Below are positions 1-10,129 of a stretch of 64,000 bases of DNA, one piece after another. The stretch covers positions 63,439,157 to 63,503,156 of the forward strand of contig JAVGWX010000013.1 of NCBI GenBank assembly GCA_036924085.1. The letters run 5' to 3'. A program made the translations under genes and the position numbers. Every line of letters begins with the position of its first letter. Position 1 is the first letter of the stretch. Under the pieces are notes generated by a model, which had not been told where the DNA came from, did no database searches, and saw nothing but the letters and a program-made list of their open reading frames with translations. Origin of the DNA: Ariolimax columbianus (lineage: Eukaryota; Mollusca; Gastropoda; Stylommatophora; Arionidae).

Positions 1-289
1 CGATTTGTGAAATTCAGAAATGGCCATATAAAGCCACTAGCAATTCTTAGAAATAGCAATAGAGACTTAAAACTAAATGCCAGTTATGTACTTTATTATA
101 TCACCATTTTAACATTGTTCTGCACTTCTGGTCCATATATATTTAATGTCTTGAGTGAAGAAACTGCACAAATTTTAAACTGCCTTATTATGGCCATTTA
201 ATTGACTGCTTGCTCAGCTTGGCTAATATAGGCTGAACTCTGCTATACAATGGTAGTCTGTTCCATATGGTGGGAATATTCTATTGTGA
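1..289. other. Unassigned AT-rich sequence
   Basis: I see no splice-supported exon and no recognisable repeat here. The short open frame at 7-201 has no resemblance to a family I know and is of a length expected by chance. The stretch ends where a 5'-truncated LINE begins. Confidence 0.4.
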
Positions 290-1096
290 ACAACTCTTTT
301 CAATGTATTCCTTGACGGAATTATGAGTGAGGCACTTGGAGGTCACGTTGGTACTGTCAAGATAGGGTGGGCCGAACGATTACCAACCTTTGTTTTGCAG
401 ATGACATCGACGGGCTGGCGGAGTCACGGGTAGAATTCCAGGAATGGGTCAGAAGGCTCAATGAAACAGCTCTTGACTATGGTATGGAGATAAACGCTGG
501 AAAAACAAAATTAATGATCAACAATGTCGAGGGCTTCAACAGTAGGATACAGGCCAGGAACTCGAAGTGGTGACCGTTTTAAATATCTGGGTTTGATTGT
601 CAGTGATGAAGGATCAAAATGTGATGTGTACATTGGTCCTGTCAATATTCCTCTATGCTTGTGAGACATAAACAGTTACAGCTGACCTTCAGCAAAGGAT
701 ACTTGGAGATGAGATGTTTCTGAAGACTTTTAAACGTTCCTTACAAAGATCGAGTTACAAATGAGGAAATACGAGATAGAATTACAACAGCAATAGGACC
801 TTTTGAAGACCTCTTGGCAACTGTCAAAAGAAGGAAACTCGCTTGGTTCGGTCACATATCGAGATCAAATGGTCTTGCAAATACGATCCTCCACGGAAAG
901 GTGCAAGGGAGACGACGAAGAGGCCGTCCCAAAAAGAGGTGGGAAGACAACATAAAAGAAGGGACCAATCTCCGACCAGAAGAGGCACAGGCAGCGGCCA
1001 CTAATAGAAAAGGATGGCGTACGGTTGTGAGGATGTCTTCACGTGTACCCCAATTACTTTACTGGTTACGGGATGACCTGAACATAGTAATGTATT
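290..1096 (+). pseudogene. 5'-truncated RTE-like LINE, C-terminal reverse transcriptase, frameshifted
   Basis: This is the dead 3' end of a non-LTR retrotransposon. Conceptual translation starts in the RT fingers/palm (LFNVFLDGIM), passes the catalytic YADD-type box as FADDIDGLA near 400, and continues with GMEINAGKTK. After frameshifts near 570-810 it resumes at 814 with RRKLAWFGHISRSNG and the basic RGRPKKRW motif. The same protein order is seen in the copy at 10417-11413. Both copies end just after a GGGATGA-CTGAAC segment, so the 3' untranslated region is almost absent, as in RTE-type LINEs. The family name is an inference from motif order. It is followed directly by a second, unrelated LINE fragment. 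Confidence 0.8.
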
Positions 1097-1102
1097 ATTT
1101 AT

Positions 1103-1700
1103 TTGGTAATTGGTAAAGGGCCAGTCATGCTTGGTGGTAAGGCACTAGAAGTTCACACATTTGAGAAGCACCATTCAGGGGGTACAAGGACAGATGTAAG
1201 GCTTAGAATTGGAAAGGCAAGGACAGCATTACGGTTACTGAATAACACATGGAAATCCAGGGAAATAAAGACTAATAGCACGTTAAGATTGCTTCCAATG
1301 TCAAGTGGGTTCTCCTGTACAGAAACTTGGAGAACGATAAAGACAATACAGAGGAAACTCCAATCTTTTATCAATGGATGCCTACAGAGGATAACGGGTA
1401 TAGACTGGTAAGAGTTGGTGAGGAATGAAGTCCTGTGGTCAACATCAACAGCCAGTGGAGCAACAGATCAGTTGAAGGATATGGGGCTGAAAAAGACACA
1501 TGCTATGGAAATCACTATCAAACGTAGCCAGACAGGCATGACATGGAATCCGCAGTGGAAAAGGAAAAGAGGTAGACCAAGAAACACTCAAAGAAGAGAC
1601 TGTGAAAGGAGAGAGGCAGAATGGGCAGCTCAAGACTGATCTTGCTGGCAGAGGGTTGTCAATAGCCAATGCCCCAAAAGGAGGGTTGAGCCTTGATAAT
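1103..1700 (+). pseudogene. LINE reverse-transcriptase C-terminal fragment, broken
   Basis: Translation shows KHHSGGTRTDVRLRIGKAR, then a long connection region with TETWRTIKTIQRKL, and in a shifted frame from 1415 VRNEVLWSTS followed by the basic tail KRKRGRPRNT. These are the post-palm segments of an animal LINE RT. The palm with the catalytic aspartates is absent, so the copy is 5' truncated. It has at least one frameshift near 1411 and no recognisable TSD. It sits head-to-tail against the RTE-like fragment on its left. Confidence 0.7.
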
Positions 1701-2255
1701 GAAAATGAATTGGTAAAGTTCAAATTTTATCATAACATGAGCCTTTTGACATTGCAGATATAATATAGTAAATTGTTCTGATTGAATTGTGATCACATTG
1801 GTAAAAGGAGGGCACACTTTATAATTTGCTTGTAAATAGAATAATTTGCTTGTAAATTAACATAAAGGCTTCTTTGATTGCACAACAGCACCACCTGTTT
1901 TTCACATATGGCAGTTCTTCAGGTGCAGTCACACGGAACCTGTCAGTTTTAAATGGGTGTTAGATCACTTTGAGAAAATTTGCATCATTGTCATGATCAC
2001 CCTTGGTTGGGAATGCAGAATGTGGTGCACAGGGAAGTAAATTTTGAAGTTAATCAGTTGATGATGTTTTTGAAGCTGCTCGTTTCTGAGTTCACTCTGG
2101 TGGTGGGTATGCTGTGGTTCTTCTTACATCCTTGAGTGTGCTGAAGAAGGTAAACCATAAGATCATTTTTACTGTAGTGCCATGCAAGACTACTTAGTAG
2201 GCTGACTGACTACTATGAGGATCACAATTGTTGATCCCTCATTCTCCAGGCTGCT
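1701..2255. other. Unassigned intergenic or intronic DNA
   Basis: No exon or transposon protein is recognisable. A short direct duplication of an AATTTGCTTGTAAAT-type segment lies near 1822-1858. Confidence 0.35.
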
Positions 2256-2600
2256 GTGGTGCAGCCTGTTTTCGAAGTCCGTGGTGTGGATGTGAGGTGG
2301 AGACTTGATCAGTCTGTCTCACCTGATCCTGCATTTAGCCTTCACTGTTCAAGATCTGATAACAGGTTGCAGCATCAGAAGATTGTACTGTTGTTTATGA
2401 AAAATGGAGCTATCAGTGCATTATGGAACTCATGGGAATCAAATAAGTTCAAGATTGGCACTACAGACCTTTGTTCTTGCAGTACAGCCCCCATAACAGC
2501 AGAACACATTTTCAGCACGGTAAATGAGCTGACAGCAGAAACTGGCTCATGGCTGTTTTGTATCAGGGTCAACAAACTAGAACTGACTAAGGCGCCGCCC
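2256..2600 (+). pseudogene. Decayed LINE 3'-end fragment (RNase H LINE tail, tentative)
   Basis: An open frame carries KIGTTDLCSCSTAPITAEH. Its spacing K-I-G-x-T-D-x-C-x-C and the trailing T-x-E-H match the Cys/His tail of LINE E (compare KIGCTDECPCGTGKMTTEH at 7258-7638). The rest is too diverged to align by eye. This is probably an old relative of LINE E rather than a host gene. Confidence 0.4.
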
Positions 2601-2639
2601 CCCGGACTATTTTAGAGAATAGGGATGTCGATTTTAATG

Positions 2640-2750
2640 CAAACCCAGCACCCAAAAAAAGGGCAGGTGAGCCTGGAAATTTCAGAACTTAAGTCGCAGA
2701 TGTTGCAGCCTCGCTGTAAACTGCAACAGAACGTCCTTTTCAGGACAAAC
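2640..2750 (+). mobile_element. Degenerate SINE A fragment
   Basis: It contains the core-like CGCAGATGTTGCAGCCTCGC followed by TGTAAACTGCAACA and a CCTTTTCAGG segment. The order matches SINE A copies at 39420-39715 and 4845-5100. Strongly diverged. Confidence 0.5.
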
Positions 2751-2764
2751 GCAGAAAAAGTAGT

Positions 2765-3335
2765 AGTCTTGGCTGGAACTCAAAGGGGATGGGAGTCAAG
2801 TTAGAGTCTTTGCTGGAACTCAAAGAGGATGTGAACCAGTTAGAGTCTTGGCTGGAACTCAAATAGGATGTGAGTCCAGTTAGAGTCTTGTCTGGAACTC
2901 AAATAGGATGTGAGTCCAGTTAGAGTCTTGGCTGGAACTCAAATAGGATGTGAGTCTTGGCTGGAACTCAAAGAGGATGTGAACCAGTTAGAGTCTTTGC
3001 TGGAACTCAAAGAGGATTTGAACCAGTTAGAGTCTTGGCTGGAACTTAAAGGGGATGGGAGTCTTGGCTGGAACTCAACTAGGATGTGAGTCTTGGCTGG
3101 AACTCAAAGAGGATGTGAACCAGTTAGAGTCTTGGCTGGAACTCAAAGAGGATTTGAACCAGTTAGAGTCTTGGCTGGAACTCAAAGAGGATTTGAACCA
3201 GTTAGAGTCTTGGCTGGAACTTAAAGGGGATGGGAGTCTTGGTTGGAACTCAAATAGGACGTGAGACCACTTAGTCTTGTCTGGAACTCAAAGAGGATGT
3301 GAGACCAGTTAGTCTTGACTGGTACTCCATAAGAT
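2765..3335. repeat. Minisatellite, about 39-bp unit (TGGAACTCAAAGAGGAT core)
   Basis: About 14 imperfect tandem copies of a unit with GTCTTGGCTGGAACTC, then AAAGAGGATGTGAACCAGTTAG. Copies vary in length because a short segment is present or absent. Part of it is open on the + strand (3055-3264, WLELKED repeats), but this is a by-product of unit length. It starts right after the degenerate SINE A fragment. Confidence 0.9.
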
Positions 3336-3779
3336 GGTCCAAGACAGTCATTGTTATCGTCTTAAGGAGATGTCAAAGTAACATTTGAGTGAGCAGTTGA
3401 GTTTTTAGACAACTGAAACCTACCATCTACTCAGAAGACCAATGACAGTTGCCATTGACTACATTATCTTATCCAAACATTCTGTCGTCATTTTTACTTT
3501 CAACACCATTCACTCGCTGAGTTTGCATTTATTTCAACCAAACCGTAATTAATTTTCTCTAAATGTGTTATTTCTTCATTGTAATCTTCTTTTCTTTCCT
3601 GCTACCGTCACTCAGGAGTCTGCTTGAGTGCGTAGAGGAGGAACTATCTCAGAGGTAATCAATGCACGCAATTCTGTTTTGATTGGTTGCACACACATAT
3701 AAGTGTTAGTCAGTTAATAGGTCACAAATAATGATTTAAAAACAAAACAAAACAAAGATGTGAACTTGGACATAATTTA
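3336..3779. other. Unassigned sequence
   Basis: No exon, repeat unit or transposon protein recognised between the two minisatellites. Confidence 0.35.
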
Positions 3780-4305
3780 ATATTGCACATAATTGTCCTT
3801 TATTTCTCAACATAATTTCTGCCCAACATTGATGCACTTATCCCATAGCTTTATCAGTGCACCAACATTGATGCACTTATCCCATAGCTTTATCAGTGCA
3901 CCAACATTGATGCACTTATCCCATAGCTTTATCAGTGCACCAACATTGATGCACTTATCCCATAGCTTTATCAGTGCACCAACATTGATGCACTTATCCC
4001 ATAGCTTTATCAGTGCACCAACATTGATGCACTTATGCCAAAGCTTTATCAGTGCACCAACATTGATGAATTTATCCCATAGCTTTAGCAGTGCACCAAC
4101 ATTGATGCACTTATCCCATAGCTTTATCAGTGCACCAACATTGATGCACTTATCCCATAGCTTTATCAGTGCACCAACATTGATGCACTTATCCCATAGC
4201 TTTATCAGTGCACCTAAACCTGCTGTCTCAGCCACATTTGCACTTCATATTCAAAGTCCTCCATTTGTGAAATATCCTACGCCAAGATGGGATCGTGCAT
4301 TATGC
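3780..4305 (-). pseudogene. 3' end of a mariner-type transposase gene carrying a tandem amplification
   Basis: On the minus strand the right part (about 4270-4220) reads MEDFEYEVQMWLRQQ. After a frameshift it reads GLGALIKLWDKCINVG. WLRQQ followed by ALIK-WDKCINV-G is the usual ending of a group of mariner-like transposases. The final LIKLWDKCINVGA segment has been amplified about tenfold (see the repeat at 3824-4213). The upstream catalytic core is absent. The family assignment comes from motif memory and should be confirmed by profile search. Confidence 0.6.
3824..4213. repeat. 39-bp minisatellite, 10 copies, derived from transposase C-terminal codons
   Basis: Ten head-to-tail units of exactly 39 bp, from AACATTGATGCACTTATCCC to CAGTGCACC. 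Nearly identical; units 6 and 7 carry a few substitutions. Because 39 is a multiple of three, both strands remain open. On the minus strand each unit encodes GALIKLWDKCINV. Confidence 0.95.
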
Positions 4306-4314
4306 TGTAGGCTA

Positions 4315-4735
4315 AACTACGAGGCGTGTTCAAATGAAACCGCAACAAGTGAACATAGTAAGATGCACATGATGTCACTTCTGGTGTAAACAGGACATAT
4401 CAGCCATCAAGTTTGCAAAATTTTATTAACATCAGACTCATAGTTTCCTCAGCAGTCGTTGAAAATATGGTGGGTGTGATACGGAAATCATCCAGAGTTG
4501 ATCAGCGAGCGGTGATTCAGTTTCTAACAGCTGAAAGATGTCAACCAGTTGACATTCATTGCAGAATGCAGGCAGTGTATGATGACAAAAGTGTATCGAG
4601 GACAACAGTGAAGAATTGGACTACAATGTTTAAAGAAGGACGTGAGTTAACGAAAGATCTTCCGAGACCAGGTCAGGCACATATTGTTGCAAGTGATTTA
4701 AGGTTATGCATGGGGATAGCTACCTCATAATGCAA
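4315..4735 (+). pseudogene. Mariner-like transposon 5' end with N-terminal transposase fragment
   Basis: It starts with the element end GAGGCGTGTTCAAATGAAAC, shared with the foldback copies at 13432 and 23527. A short leader follows, then a frame from about 4413: SSRVDQRAVIQFLTAERCQP, then a helix-turn-helix-like DIHCRMQAVY, TTVKNWTTMFKEGRE and the linker DLPRPGQAH. This is the order seen at the N-terminus of mariner transposases (paired HTHs then a PRPGR linker). The catalytic D,D(34)D domain is missing. This copy keeps the native sequence after the linker, where the foldback copies turn back on themselves. Confidence 0.75.
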
Positions 4736-4844
4736 CAAACATTGCTATTAGAACCACCACTGCAGATGCTCTGATACACGCTTTCTGCCATAGTAGAGGT
4801 CCTATTTTTCACTTGGAGCAGAGGGGCAGAAGATTCAGCAGTGA

Positions 4845-5105
4845 ATGAGCTGACATCTGCCAGCGACTCATATCTGGTGGCATACATCAAGGTCAGTGAT
4901 TCATTATTGACCTAGACACTATTTCACTTCAAAGTGGCGATCCTGGAAACAGACTGTAACCTTGCAGTCTGACTAAGAGATTGGGATCGTAGAGGGAAGG
5001 CAAACCCTGTCCCAGAAAGATATCGCAGTCCAGCTGTAAACTACGATACAACGTCTCAAATGTTCTTTTCAGGGTGAGCCCCGAAGAAGTGGAAGGCTTG
5101 GAACA
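4845..5105 (+). mobile_element. SINE A copy
   Basis: Contains AATGAGCTGACA, a CAGCGACTCATA segment, AAACAGACTGTAACC, a GACTAAGAGATTGGGATCG motif, then TATCGCAGTCCAGCTGTAAA and CTTTTCAGGGTGAGCC, ending CGAAGAAG. The same order occurs at 39420-39715 and, more diverged, at 44408-44760. No protein is encoded. Diverged and without a clear TSD. Confidence 0.7.
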
Positions 5106-5129
5106 GAAAAATCAAATAATTATCATGCT

Positions 5130-5240
5130 GGTGCATGTACATTTTTCTGATGGGCAATTGTCCAGTAGCCTGCGGGCTCTTGCCCTTTAGCACAATGCCA
5201 TATAGTGGTATCTGCAAACTTTTATGACATGCTTGGGGCA
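5130..5240 (-). mobile_element. LINE B 3'-tail fragment
   Basis: Carries GCCATATAGTGGTATCTGCA, which also occurs at the 3' end of LINE B at 10130-10416 (there as CATATAGTGGTATCTGCAAG). Orientation is minus. Only the terminal ~110 bp are present. Confidence 0.6.
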
Positions 5241-5261
5241 TTACAGTGGTTCTATTATTTT

Positions 5262-5795
5262 GAACCCTGGATCAACTTGAGTGAGGTGTCCACTTGAGTG
5301 ATGTATCCATTTGTGTGTTGTAAGCACAAATAAATTTGATCCACTTGTATGTTGTACTCAGCTCTGCATTGAATCCACTTGAGTGATCTGTCCACTTCAG
5401 TGATGTATCCATTTGTGTATTGTATGCATACATGCATTTTATCCACTTGTATGTTGTATCCACTTGAGTGATGTATCTACTTCTTGTGCATTGTATCCAC
5501 TTGAGTGATGTATCAGTGTGTGTTTTATATCCGCTTGAGTGATGTATCTGCTTGTATGTCATATCCGCTTGCGTGATGTATCTGCTTGTATGTCGTATCC
5601 ACTTGAGTGATGTATCTGCTAGTATGTCATATCCACTTGAGGGATATATCTACTTGTATGCCGTATCCATTTGCGTGATGTATCCACATGTGTGATGTAT
5701 CCACATGTGTGATGTATCCACTTGTATGTTGTATCCACTTATGTAATGTATCCACTTGTATGTTGTATCCATTTCTGTGTTATGTCCTCCATACC
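5262..5795. repeat. Irregular minisatellite built on ATCCACTTGAGTGATGT
   Basis: Dozens of short units based on GTATCCACTTGAGTGATGTA and GTATCCACTTGTATGTT, alternating with variable spacing. The minus-strand readings (repeats of SLKWIQ and TYKWI) are open only for short runs. No exon is supported. Confidence 0.85.
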
Positions 5796-6319
5796 TGCCT
5801 GTAATAACTCTTCGTTTAGTGCCTACTCGTTTCATAGAAGAGGAAAAATCAAGTTTGTCGCATTTTTTCAGAAGTCAGCGGAGTAGTTTATATCTTGAGG
5901 ATGGTCTCCCGTCAGTTAATGAGAAGTAAGAACTGGGGCGAGATTGCTGCATGGTGACCTCAGATTGAAGACTTTAGCTTCATCACTTACCATTCGCTGT
6001 TATTTTGAGTTGCCAGTTTGCTTGACTTAGTTGAGTTTGTTAGTTATCTACTGATCTTGTTTAGTTTCTGCTGCTCCAATTGGTTTCTAAATACAGGTAC
6101 AAAATCTTAAATTCCTGCAGTTCTCAACCGTGGATTGACAGAGTCCTGCAGAGGTCCACTAACTCAATCTAGATCTTGAATCAATTTCGTTTTGATACTT
6201 AATATGAAAATGTTGATTATTACAACATTTAGTTTTTCCGTTATTGTCAGAATAAATATGTTTCGATAAATAAATATTGTCCAATTAAACATCTTTTTTT
6301 CATTGATGATGTTAAATGA
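5796..6319. other. Unassigned sequence
   Basis: No coding or repeat family recognised, apart from a short AT-rich stretch near 6230-6300. Confidence 0.35.
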
Positions 6320-6690
6320 TGTCCGAGTGGTCCGCCTAGGTTTTTGTGTATAACAAGGACAAGTCTAGCATCACTACCCCACAGAGAGCATGTCACAAGA
6401 GGCGACTAACAGTGTTACAGCAACCATGGTTAGGTACTTTCTTAGGAGTAGCATAGATGGTGTCTAACATGCTGCGGGTCTACTTTGCTCTAGTGTTTGA
6501 GTCTATAAAGATGGACTCGCACTCGGTTAACCACCTTCCACGGCACTTGTTCAAACACAGCGTAGTAATAAGCTGCTCGAGCCTAGCTCGCAAAGCAGAA
6601 ATTCCTTCTCCCGGCTACATCCAGCTCACACCATTGCTGGGACCTGTACATGGGCACCCGCCCCAATAGAAGTACAGGTCGACTAAGAAC
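6320..6690 (+). mobile_element. Dispersed repeat D, about 370 bp
   Basis: Shares with the inverse copy at 48140-48425 the segments GTAATAAGCTGCTCGAGCCT, TTCTCCCGGCTACATCCAGC, GCTGGGACCTGTACA and ACAGGTCGACTAAGAACTA. It has no protein-coding content. It could be a SINE or a non-autonomous DNA element; neither TSDs nor a promoter box were obvious to me. Confidence 0.65.
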
Positions 6691-6821
6691 TAAGATGTAA
6701 AATATTTCCTTTTATTTATTTGTCAATTAAACATCTTTCCTTTTCATTAAGGACGTAACATATTTTGGGGGATTTTTTGTGTGCTTGGTTGATCCCTCAG
6801 CCGGGCGATATATATGTTCAT

Positions 6822-7085
6822 TGCTTTTATATTTTTTTATAAAAAATTGTTTTTTTTTTACGTTTGCCTTATTTCTCAATTTCCCAAGGCAATATTTTTA
6901 TTTTGCGCCTTTCAGCCCAGTGCATCCGACTTCAGCATGCATTTTATGTAATGGTCTGCTCCCTCCTGTATTTCCTAAGGGTATGCTTCCCCAGGTCAAC
7001 GGCCTTTGCTGTGATTGGGATCGAATCCAGCACCTTCGGATTGTGAGCAGTGTCACTTAACCACTAGCCCGCGCTGTCCCCAAAG
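6822..7085 (-). mobile_element. SINE B copy, tRNA-headed, with 9-bp TSD
   Basis: Read on the minus strand from 7082 it begins GGGGACAGCGCGGGCTAGTG, a tRNA-like head with a pol III B-box-like GGATTCGATCCC about 50 bp in. It then has a core (GCTGAAGTCGGATGCACTGG) and ends in an A-rich tail near 6840. The flanks show the 9-bp direct repeat TATGTTCAT at 6813-6821 and 7086-7094, as expected for LINE-driven insertion. A second copy is at 43117-43379. Confidence 0.85.
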
Positions 7086-7232
7086 TATGTTCATCCTTAA
7101 ATCAGCTCACCACCCAGCCTATTTCCTGCTGCCTCCAGGCCACCCATCCTTTCTCCATTCAGACTCCCCACTCCTCTGTCCATCTCTTCCCTTCATCTCA
7201 TTCGTCTCTTCCCTCATTTTTGTCTAGGTCTA

Positions 7233-7712
7233 GTTTCTTCTTCTTCTGCGTACACAGTCAGACAGTAACCATTATTTTTTCGAAAAAAGCGGCGGTCATC
7301 CTGAGACTCTCGCCACTACCGTAGAGCTTGTCTTGCAGTTCCACTGGCAATGGCCACATCTGCTCTCTCTGATCCTCGTATGTCGGGCAGTTCTGCAGCA
7401 GATGTTCAGTGGTCATTTTACCAGTACCGCACGGGCATTCGTCGGTACACCCTATCTTCAATTTGTTGAATAGGTGGTACCTCAGTCTGTTGTGGCCAGT
7501 GCGAAGTCTGAAGACAACGACCTGCTCTCTTCGGTTCAACTGGTAATAGGCATCGTTTTTGGTGTAACCAGTATGTTCGGTTTCCCATTTGGTCATGTAC
7601 CTGGCTTTGATAAGCCGTTTTGACTCTTCGTACGTCATACTAGTATCTGTTTGTGGTAGCCTTGCACCTTCTTTTGCCAGTCTGTCTGCCTCCTCGTTGC
7701 CTTGGATGGTCT
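7233..7712 (-). pseudogene. LINE E 3' end: RNase H C-terminus plus Cys-rich tail
   Basis: The minus-strand frame at 7638-7258 reads YEESKRLIKARYMTKWETEH, then FRLRTGHNRLRYHLFNKLKI and C-x-C-GTGKMTTEHLLQNCP. Just upstream, about 7640-7710, the end of the RNase H domain (EEADRLAKEGA type) is still legible. This is the 3' end of a non-LTR retrotransposon with an RNase H domain. The element terminates in a CGCAGAAGAAGAAG-type repeat. It is 5' truncated near 7712. Homologous copies lie at 34735-35215 and 45705-46262. Confidence 0.85.
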
Positions 7713-7944
7713 AGTTTCAAAACTGTGGCTTCTCATGTTTTCAGGAACATAATTTTGCCTACCTATTCGTGTTTTTGTGTGGGTTAAATACAAATAGTGA
7801 TTTTTTATATAGAACTGTATTAATGGTTTACATGTAATATTTCTGCTTGTCCATCGGAAATATCCATTTCCTTCCACCTTTATAAATGGTTGCGTACCCC
7901 TTACCATCTGCGGTTGAGAAATTATATATGAAAATGTAGGGCTT
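7713..7944. other. Unassigned short spacer
   Basis: Nothing recognised. Confidence 0.3.
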
Positions 7945-8175
7945 GCTGTCGGCGAGAGATAAGGCACTCGCCTCTCAAAGCAATGAACAGAAACACTGGG
8001 CGATTGAATCCTGCTAGTTTCAAGTGATTACTGGTTTCAACAAGGGTGGAAACAGAATGCCTGCATCATGAATTACCTCCAGTTGTCTTGACTTATGTCT
8101 TATGTCTTGCCACTGGTCCAAGGTAACTCGGAACCAGAGAGTGAGGTTGATGACCAGCGCAGTTTCTTCCTTGTT
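7945..8175 (+). mobile_element. Possible tRNA-headed SINE
   Basis: TCGGCGAGAGATAAGGCACT and GCGATTGAATCCTGC have the spacing of degenerate A and B boxes of a tRNA-like pol III promoter. A body without coding capacity follows. Single copy in the window, so tentative. Confidence 0.4.
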
Positions 8176-8750
8176 ATAATCCAAATACAGCGCAAGTTAC
8201 ATCATCAAGTCAAAAAACCCGTCTGCTGATGTTGCCATCAACGCTTGCAATAGACAACTAACATATATATGGATTCGTCACATGATTTTATCAGCCAATC
8301 AATTCCCTAGTGTACACAGCAGACAGACAGAGAAATAATATAGGTAGATAAAAGTAGGGCGTGATTCATTATTTATGTAAAAAAACTTGTACTGGAACTT
8401 CAAATATAAACAGGTTCCAAATTAGCTAAACATCAGTACATACACACGTAGCAAAAGCAATGTATGCCACAGGTAGATAAATTGTTTTCTAAGCTCTTCA
8501 CAATTGAAGATGAGAGATTGTGTACCTGTATATGATCATTATTTTGTTCCATTTTGTGCATTTTGACACATTTTCTAGTAGGTCAAATTAGAAGCATGCC
8601 CTTTGCAGAATGTCGTGTCTTACAGCCGTCAACCAATTTGGAGTTTAAAAGTTCTTACAGCCGTCAACCTATTTGGATGTTAAAAGTTTCTTGGCAGGTG
8701 TGCAGTATGGTCGGTTGCCCATGCTTTCTGTACATTGATAAGTGATCGCA
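8176..8750. other. Unassigned sequence with one short tandem duplication
   Basis: An approximately 37-bp segment beginning CTTACAGCCGTCAACC is duplicated around 8618-8690. No exon or transposon protein seen. Confidence 0.45.
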
Positions 8751-8754
8751 CTGA

Positions 8755-8845
8755 GAAAAAACCTGAGATGTCTGGATTTGAACCCTGTGTTTTGGGATTG
8801 TGAAATGGATCTTTTATCCTTAAGCTACACTGCCTCACTATTTTT
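8755..8845 (-). mobile_element. tRNA-like SINE head
   Basis: On the minus strand TAGCTTAAGGATAAAAG and GGGTTCAAATCCAGAC are spaced like A and B boxes. The absence of a clean cloverleaf and the context of other SINEs argue against a functional tRNA gene. Confidence 0.45.
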
Positions 8846-8984
8846 CTAGTATACTCAGCTGTAAATGGGTAGCTACCTCACTTACAGTTAGGGAAGCCAA
8901 GATATTAAGGAAACTGGTCATTCTACCTCACAAAAAGCTGAAACATTGTATACATTTTGTAGCATTTCTTCTTATTCGTTCGTT

Positions 8985-9125
8985 CTCAATCTTCTGGTAC
9001 CAAGCTCAGTAATAGGCTTTGCAAGCAGCATGATGTAGTCTGGAGAATGTAATGCGTTGGGTCGTAGTTTACAGTTTGGCTGTGATATTTGCACCTTTCG
9101 TTTCAACACATCCGATTTTAGCAGT
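8985..9125 (-). mobile_element. SINE A 3' half
   Basis: Contains, in reverse complement, the order core (ACATCCGATTTTAGCAG), TTTGCACCTTTCG, GTCGTAGTTTACAG, a GGAGAATGTAATGCGTT segment and the GTTCGTTCTCAATCTTC 3' end. Matches other minus-strand copies at 22920 and 36355. Confidence 0.8.
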
Positions 9126-10129
9126 TTTTTTGTAGCATTTGATACCGTACATCACAATCTACTATTAGACTAACTTTTCTTTCCTTTTATTTAACTACAG
9201 ACGTCAACACATTCAACTATTTAAATTTTGCTTTAACATTTTTTAATCCAAGATAGTTTTGCAGACTGGGCCACAATGCCGGAATACCCTGCGTAAAGTT
9301 TTATTCAAAATCAAAATAATTATCATTGTACAAATTGAGCTAAAATTACAATCTTAATCATCATAAGACTTGAAAATGAAACTATCTATGACATAAAGAA
9401 TTCATAATAAAGATTGTATATTAGTATGCAGCGATAAATGACATTAATGCGCAGGTGGAAATTAAAAGAAAAATTGGTTTTCGTACTTGCCATGTCAAGT
9501 ATTTCATTGATATGTCCGTCAATTCCTATACACATACCTTTGTATTATGTGTTCCAGTCAAAGTCTGAATCTGGCATGTGTTAAATATCCACAGATAATC
9601 CAGATGTGCGATCAATGGACTGATCAAATAATAAATCATTTCTACGGTCTTGAAGCCCAAGTATCACTACAATAAATTCGTCTTTTCAAAGGTCATAACC
9701 TGCGCTAAGGTCGAGCAACTGGAAATAATAATACAGTTAAAAGTCAATTGCGCATGTGTGGACACAACCATCGTAGAGCTGTTATAATAATTAAATTCAG
9801 CAATCTAAATCACAAAATAAAAACGTCAGTTTCAGTGGCCCATTTGATTCTTGATGGGCAGCCATTTTTAGGTTTTCTTTAGCTAAATTCGGTCCCAGTG
9901 AGCTGTAAAGAGTTAATTTGATAATTGTTTGATTGTGTTGAAATGATGCCCAGATAATTGAAGAAATCAGTTTTTGTTTGTTTTTAGCATACAAGATGGT
10001 GACTTACATGTACAGCATTAACTTTTTGCATGTTTTTTTACTTTTTATTAACACTTTTATTGCATTAGCATATTACTTACAATGTTTTATGGCAATGAAG
10101 GTTTGAAATATCGGAATCCTTTTTTTGTT
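9126..10129. other. Unassigned AT-rich sequence
   Basis: About 1 kb in which I recognise neither a MAP4K exon nor a named repeat. The minus-strand open frame 9797-9994 has no motif. Confidence 0.35.
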
